64,000 nucleotides of DNA, taken from assembly GCF_030851345.1 (NCBI RefSeq), contig NZ_JALPNU010000002.1, positions 361,860 through 425,859 on the forward strand, given 5' to 3'. The first letter of the stretch is position 1. Every line of letters begins with the position of its first letter. The notes under the pieces were generated by a model. That model had not been told where the DNA came from. It saw nothing but the letters and a program-made list of their open reading frames with translations, and ran no database searches. Source of the stretch: Marinifilum sp. D714 (GTDB taxonomy: Bacteria; Bacteroidota; Bacteroidia; Bacteroidales; Marinifilaceae). Position numbers and translations under genes: made by a program. Of the stretch, positions 60,436-64,000 are shown piece after piece.

Positions 60436-62988
60436 ATGATTGAACAGCTAAAATCTGAAATTCTAAAAAAATTTGGTGAAGATTTGGTTTATACCAAAGA
60501 TTGCAAATTTTTAGCAGATACAATTTGTGAAGAAACAGGTAGCAGAATCAGTACTACTACAATTAGAAGATTATTCGGTTTTTTAAAAAGCACTACTACA
60601 CCTGCAAAGTACACACTAAATATTTTATCTAGTTATCTAGGTTACCAAAGTTGGGAGCATTTCTGTAACTTTTGGGAATATCAACCTAAAGAAGAAGTTG
60701 CACCAAAAGAAAACTGGTCCGATTTTTATAACAAAGCAATTTCTTTTAGCAAGGATACATACAAATACATCTCTGGTCAATCGGGAATTCCTTTTAAAGC
60801 GGTAACTCCGAGAAAAGAAGCAGAGCAGAGAATAGAAAAGTTTTTGAAATCAGCCAATAGTGCCTTGGCATTTATCGCTCCAGGTGGGTTCGGAAAGTCA
60901 ACCATGATTGCCAAGTGGTTTGAAAGAAAATGGCTTAATAAGAAAAACGATGATGTAATCCTGTTTTTGAATGCATCCATGATGATCAGCTTTTTGAATG
61001 CAGATTTTAAACTGGAAGATTGGTTGCAGGATCAGCTTAAGTTTACCCAGAAGGATTCTCTAAAATATTTTCTTGAACATCCGGAAGCTTGCGAGAGTAG
61101 AATTATTTTTGTGATTGACGCATTGGATGAAATTACGTATGATAATTTCAAGTTGGAGAGGGTATTCTTGCAGCTCAAGCAGTTTATTTTAAATTTTAAG
61201 GATTCTGGTAAAGTTAAGCTGATTTTGACATCAAGAAATACAACATGGCAAAAATTTGCAATGCCATTTGTTTTTCAATCAAACGCTTTAAAGGATTGCT
61301 GGTATGATTTAAATGATGAATCGGAAAAAATAAATGAGGCAAACATACCACCTTTAAGTCATAAAGAGATACAAAGAGTTTTTGAAAAGACTTTAAATCT
61401 TCAATATGCACCGAATGTTAGCGTTGATGATTTAACATACCTACAAAAAAAGGTGATTTCTAATCCATTTTTTCTTGAATTGTTTATCAAACTATTTTCA
61501 CCCAACAACATTCATAAACTAAATAAAGGATATGAATTGATGCGTGAGTACATCAAAAATAAGGTTTATTACTCTCGCTATTCGGAAGAAAAAATTGATA
61601 TTTTGTTTTCTATTCTTGATTTAATAAATCATGGTAAGGAAGGAACTTCAGCAAAAAAACTAGAACTTAGAGAAAGATATCCAATTCATTTAAAAACAGC
61701 AGGAGATTACTATGCTGCCTATCAGGAACTATTATCTTTTGGAATTATCACAGAATACATCTCTACCAATAAAAAGAACAACTATTGCAAATATGTAAAG
61801 ATTACCAATGAGGTGCTATTTGAAACATTAATTGGCATAAGTCTTATTGAGAAGAATGGAGAATTGAACTTTGAACTTATTAAAAAAGTTGATAAAGATT
61901 ATCATGGTTACGAGTTGAAAAACAGATTGATTTCTTATTTGTTGGAATCCGCATTTTTGAGTGGTAAACATATGGAATTAAAAAATCTGTTTGAGCTAAG
62001 TGATGATACCATTTCTGCTCCATGTGTATTAGAAACCATCTTTAACTCTTCAATTTATACGGAGAAATACAAGTACGAATTAATTCAACATTTAGCTGAA
62101 AATAAGAAGTCAGAGAAAATATTTTCCAAAGCATTTTCTGATACTTTAAATATTAAAGATCAATCGAAGGAAGTTTTGGAAATTTTTGCAAAAAATGGTG
62201 CTACAAAAAATTTAAGAATTAGATCTCTGAGTTTGTTGTTGATGTCTGCAATATTTAGTTATGAATCAGATAAAGCAACGGCTTATTACAATGAATTGGC
62301 ACAGGAAGAAGCAGATACAAGCTGTTCAGGTTTTACAATTGCAATACGATTAGCAGCAGTTTTAATGTACAACCATTTTATCGGTAATAAAACCGATGAC
62401 ATTGAGCTTCTAAAGTTATTCTACTATAGAGAAATGGCTTATTTAAAATATGCAGAAGTAAATAGTGCAATTGACGGAGAGTTTGAATTAATTCTGTGTA
62501 TGGCATTAACATATATGGAATCATACCATAAGGTTTTGCAGTTGGTTGATGATGCAGAACATTTGTATAAAAATGAAGGAGATAAAACTTGGTCTTCGAA
62601 TTATAAGCTGTTACAATGTTATAAGATTTTTGCACAGTATTCATTGGGAATGACTATGAACAAAGAACAAATTGACTATTTGTTAGACAGTAAAAGTGAA
62701 GTTAACTCATCTCAAAATTACTACCTTCAAATATATTATAATTCATTTTTGAGTACCTGTTATCGGGAAAAGAACAAAGTTCAAAAAGTTGAGGAATTTT
62801 TTAACAAGGCAATTGAGTTAAGCGAATTTGCAAAATTTCATTCATGTACAGCAAGTCTTTACAGAAAAATGGCACGTTTTTACAATGGCATAACTGAAAA
62901 GACCAAAGAACAAATTTGTATCTCAGAAGAAACACGTTTATTAAAAAAATATGCTTCTAGCTATACCTTTGAAGCATTATTAGTATAA
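60436..62988 (+). CDS. NACHT/STAND-type P-loop NTPase with N-terminal DNA-binding-like domain
   Basis: An 850-residue protein in three parts. Residues 1-85 (CKFLADTICEETG, TTTIRRLFGFL, NILSSYLGYQSWEHF) resemble a helical domain common at the N-terminus of Bacteroidota signalling proteins. Residues about 140-420 hold a NACHT-type NTPase with Walker A IAPGGFGKSTMIAKW (near 150) and Walker B RIIFVIDALDE (near 228), then LILTSRNTTW. The C-terminal half is helical and repeat-like (TPR-type), a probable sensor. STAND proteins act in signal transduction and in phage defence; neither is shown here. The context suggests control by the LytTR regulator upstream. Confidence 0.82.
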   Translation: MIEQLKSEILKKFGEDLVYTKDCKFLADTICEETGSRISTTTIRRLFGFLKSTTTPAKYTLNILSSYLGYQSWEHFCNFWEYQPKEEVAPKENWSDFYNKAISFSKDTYKYISGQSGIPFKAVTPRKEAEQRIEKFLKSANSALAFIAPGGFGKSTMIAKWFERKWLNKKNDDVILFLNASMMISFLNADFKLEDWLQDQLKFTQKDSLKYFLEHPEACESRIIFVIDALDEITYDNFKLERVFLQLKQFILNFKDSGKVKLILTSRNTTWQKFAMPFVFQSNALKDCWYDLNDESEKINEANIPPLSHKEIQRVFEKTLNLQYAPNVSVDDLTYLQKKVISNPFFLELFIKLFSPNNIHKLNKGYELMREYIKNKVYYSRYSEEKIDILFSILDLINHGKEGTSAKKLELRERYPIHLKTAGDYYAAYQELLSFGIITEYISTNKKNNYCKYVKITNEVLFETLIGISLIEKNGELNFELIKKVDKDYHGYELKNRLISYLLESAFLSGKHMELKNLFELSDDTISAPCVLETIFNSSIYTEKYKYELIQHLAENKKSEKIFSKAFSDTLNIKDQSKEVLEIFAKNGATKNLRIRSLSLLLMSAIFSYESDKATAYYNELAQEEADTSCSGFTIAIRLAAVLMYNHFIGNKTDDIELLKLFYYREMAYLKYAEVNSAIDGEFELILCMALTYMESYHKVLQLVDDAEHLYKNEGDKTWSSNYKLLQCYKIFAQYSLGMTMNKEQIDYLLDSKSEVNSSQNYYLQIYYNSFLSTCYREKNKVQKVEEFFNKAIELSEFAKFHSCTASLYRKMARFYNGITEKTKEQICISEETRLLKKYASSYTFEALLV

Positions 62989-63015
62989 TACTTTTCACAA
63001 ATTCACTTTGATTTT

Positions 63016-63049
63016 AAAGCTGTTTGTTTAGGCAAACAGCTTTATTTTG
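63016..63049 (+). terminator. Rho-independent terminator after the NACHT gene
   Basis: AAAGCTGTTTG and CAAACAGCTTT (11-bp stem, 6-nt loop) followed by ATTTTG. Confidence 0.88.
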
Positions 63050-63220
63050 TTTATTATATTTCAATTCCGCTTCAAAATTATAACTTTACGATTATTGTGA
63101 TTTAGGAAAGGTTACCTAATGAATAAATGGGAACTACTTTTAAATCAGGAATAATAAGTACATGAATAAAACGTTGAAAACATGAATTAGTTTTAACGTA
63201 TTCTTAAATGATCCACGAAT

Positions 63221-64000
63221 ATGAATTTTTCTCGATATAATCTGCAGTTTATAAATAAATTGTGTGCTGTCATTTTTCTGGTTTTCTTTCATTTTTCTAT
63301 TTCTGCACAAGAGAAATATTCAGTAACCGGAAAGGTGAAAATTGAAAATGGGAGTATTGATAATACATTTTTGACAATTTATAAAAATGCAAATAAATTA
63401 GAGGCTAAATCCATTCCCAACAATGGTAAATTCAATTATGAAATGGATTTTGGACATGATTATATGTTCGAATTCTCGAAGGAAGGTTTTGTAACCAAGA
63501 GAGTTAGTATTTCAACATTTGTTCCCGAAGACGTATTGAGCAGAGATAGTCAGTTTCCTCCATTTAAATTTTCGGTATCACTCTTTCCTGCATACGAAGG
63601 TCTTGATTTGTCTATATTTAATCAACCCATGGGAATGATCATGTATGACAAAGAATTGGATGATTTCGATTATGATAGGGATTACGATTCTCAGATCCGT
63701 GATGCAATACGAAAAGCTGAGGAGGAAGCAAGAAGACGAGCTGCAGAATTGGAAGCACAGCGTTTGGCAAAAGAAAAAGCATATAAGGCAGCCATTCAAA
63801 AGGGTGATATTAATTTTAGGGGAAAGAAATATGAAGAAGCCAAAATGGCTTACAATGAAGCTTTAGCTGTTAAGGCACAAGAACAATATCCAAAGTCACA
63901 GATTACAAAGATTGATGATTTGTTGGCAGAACAGCAAAGACAAGCTGATGAAGCAGCGCGCCTGGCAGCAGAGAAGAAAGCTCTGGATGAGAAATATGCA
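63221..64000 (+). CDS. Secreted protein with coiled coil and TPR-like repeats, N-terminal part (runs off window)
   Basis: The frame opens at the ATG at 63221 and stays open to the edge (260 codons). It has a signal peptide (LVFFHFSISAQ, cleavage about residue 34) and a beta-sandwich-like domain (YSVTGKVKIENGSIDNTFL, about 36-140). An acidic linker and an Ala/Glu/Arg-rich helix (KAEEEARRRAAELEAQRLAK) follow. The first unit of a repeat (AAIQKGDINFRGKKYEEAKM then EQYPKSQITKIDDLLAEQQR) is visible. This repeat occurs in secreted Bacteroidota proteins of uncertain role. The C-terminus and output are outside the window. Confidence 0.78.
   Translation, partial: MNFSRYNLQFINKLCAVIFLVFFHFSISAQEKYSVTGKVKIENGSIDNTFLTIYKNANKLEAKSIPNNGKFNYEMDFGHDYMFEFSKEGFVTKRVSISTFVPEDVLSRDSQFPPFKFSVSLFPAYEGLDLSIFNQPMGMIMYDKELDDFDYDRDYDSQIRDAIRKAEEEARRRAAELEAQRLAKEKAYKAAIQKGDINFRGKKYEEAKMAYNEALAVKAQEQYPKSQITKIDDLLAEQQRQADEAARLAAEKKALDEKYA

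Overview
The window comes from an AT-rich (by eye mid-30s % GC) member of the Bacteroidota, most likely a marine Marinilabiliales/Marinifilaceae-type bacterium. The evidence is the gene content: an Rnf operon with an RseC-family gene, SurA-like triplets, DUF2795, DUF5063 and DUF2061 proteins, and S9 peptidases. Several promoters also fit the Bacteroidota TTTG-N19-21-TAnnTTTG pattern, and Shine-Dalgarno sequences are mostly absent. This is almost entirely chromosomal housekeeping DNA. I see no phage, transposase, rRNA, tRNA or CRISPR array.

Layout. 1-1093: 5' part of a PAS sensor kinase. 1244-7381: the ion-translocating Rnf operon on the minus strand (RseC-like, rnfB, rnfC, rnfD, rnfG, rnfE, rnfA), with a stand-alone four-helix-bundle (23S-IVP-like) gene between rnfC and rnfD. 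7382-8095: a repeat-rich gap holding a 22-bp-phased array. 8096-13497: an outer-membrane barrel, recG, a methyltransferase-like protein, a cobalamin adenosyltransferase and a DUF2795 protein. 13557-21575: envelope biogenesis on the minus strand (OstA-like, MoxR, three parvulin-type chaperones including surA) and guaB. 21757-31651: nucleic-acid genes on the plus strand (recQ, RNase-D-like exonuclease, rlmI-like, DEAD-box helicase, tex), plus DUF5063, a flavoprotein and a zinc ribbon. 31696-38119: a DUF2807 protein, then an assimilatory sulfite reduction operon (DUF2061, precorrin-2 dehydrogenase, cysJ, cysI, cobA). 38389-52139: small acidic proteins, PspC, a TorF-like porin, MazG-like, PhzF-like, a MutS-like ATPase, a pentapeptide protein, an AGCS symporter, an S9 peptidase, two secreted proteins and mutS2. 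52140-64000: another ~41-bp repeat field, a lipoprotein, a gate-domain membrane protein, a second recQ, an oligopeptidase-B-like lipoprotein, a LytTR response regulator, a NACHT-type NTPase and the start of a secreted repeat protein.

The strongest unusual signal is upstream of the sulfite-reductase operon (37674-38119, minus strand). Two consecutive short reading frames each carry a Cys-Cys-Cys-Met-Cys-Met run, and each is followed by an intrinsic terminator. The first has a 10-bp antiterminator segment immediately after its Cys codons. A Bacteroidota-type promoter lies upstream. This has the architecture of a tandem cysteine-responsive ribosome-mediated attenuator controlling siroheme and sulfite reductase synthesis.

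Other notable signals are three 9-bp direct repeats spaced exactly 21 bp between the LytTR regulator gene and the NACHT gene, and three unrelated intergenic tandem arrays with periods near 41-44 bp. A sequence element is also shared by the leaders of two neighbouring secreted-protein genes.
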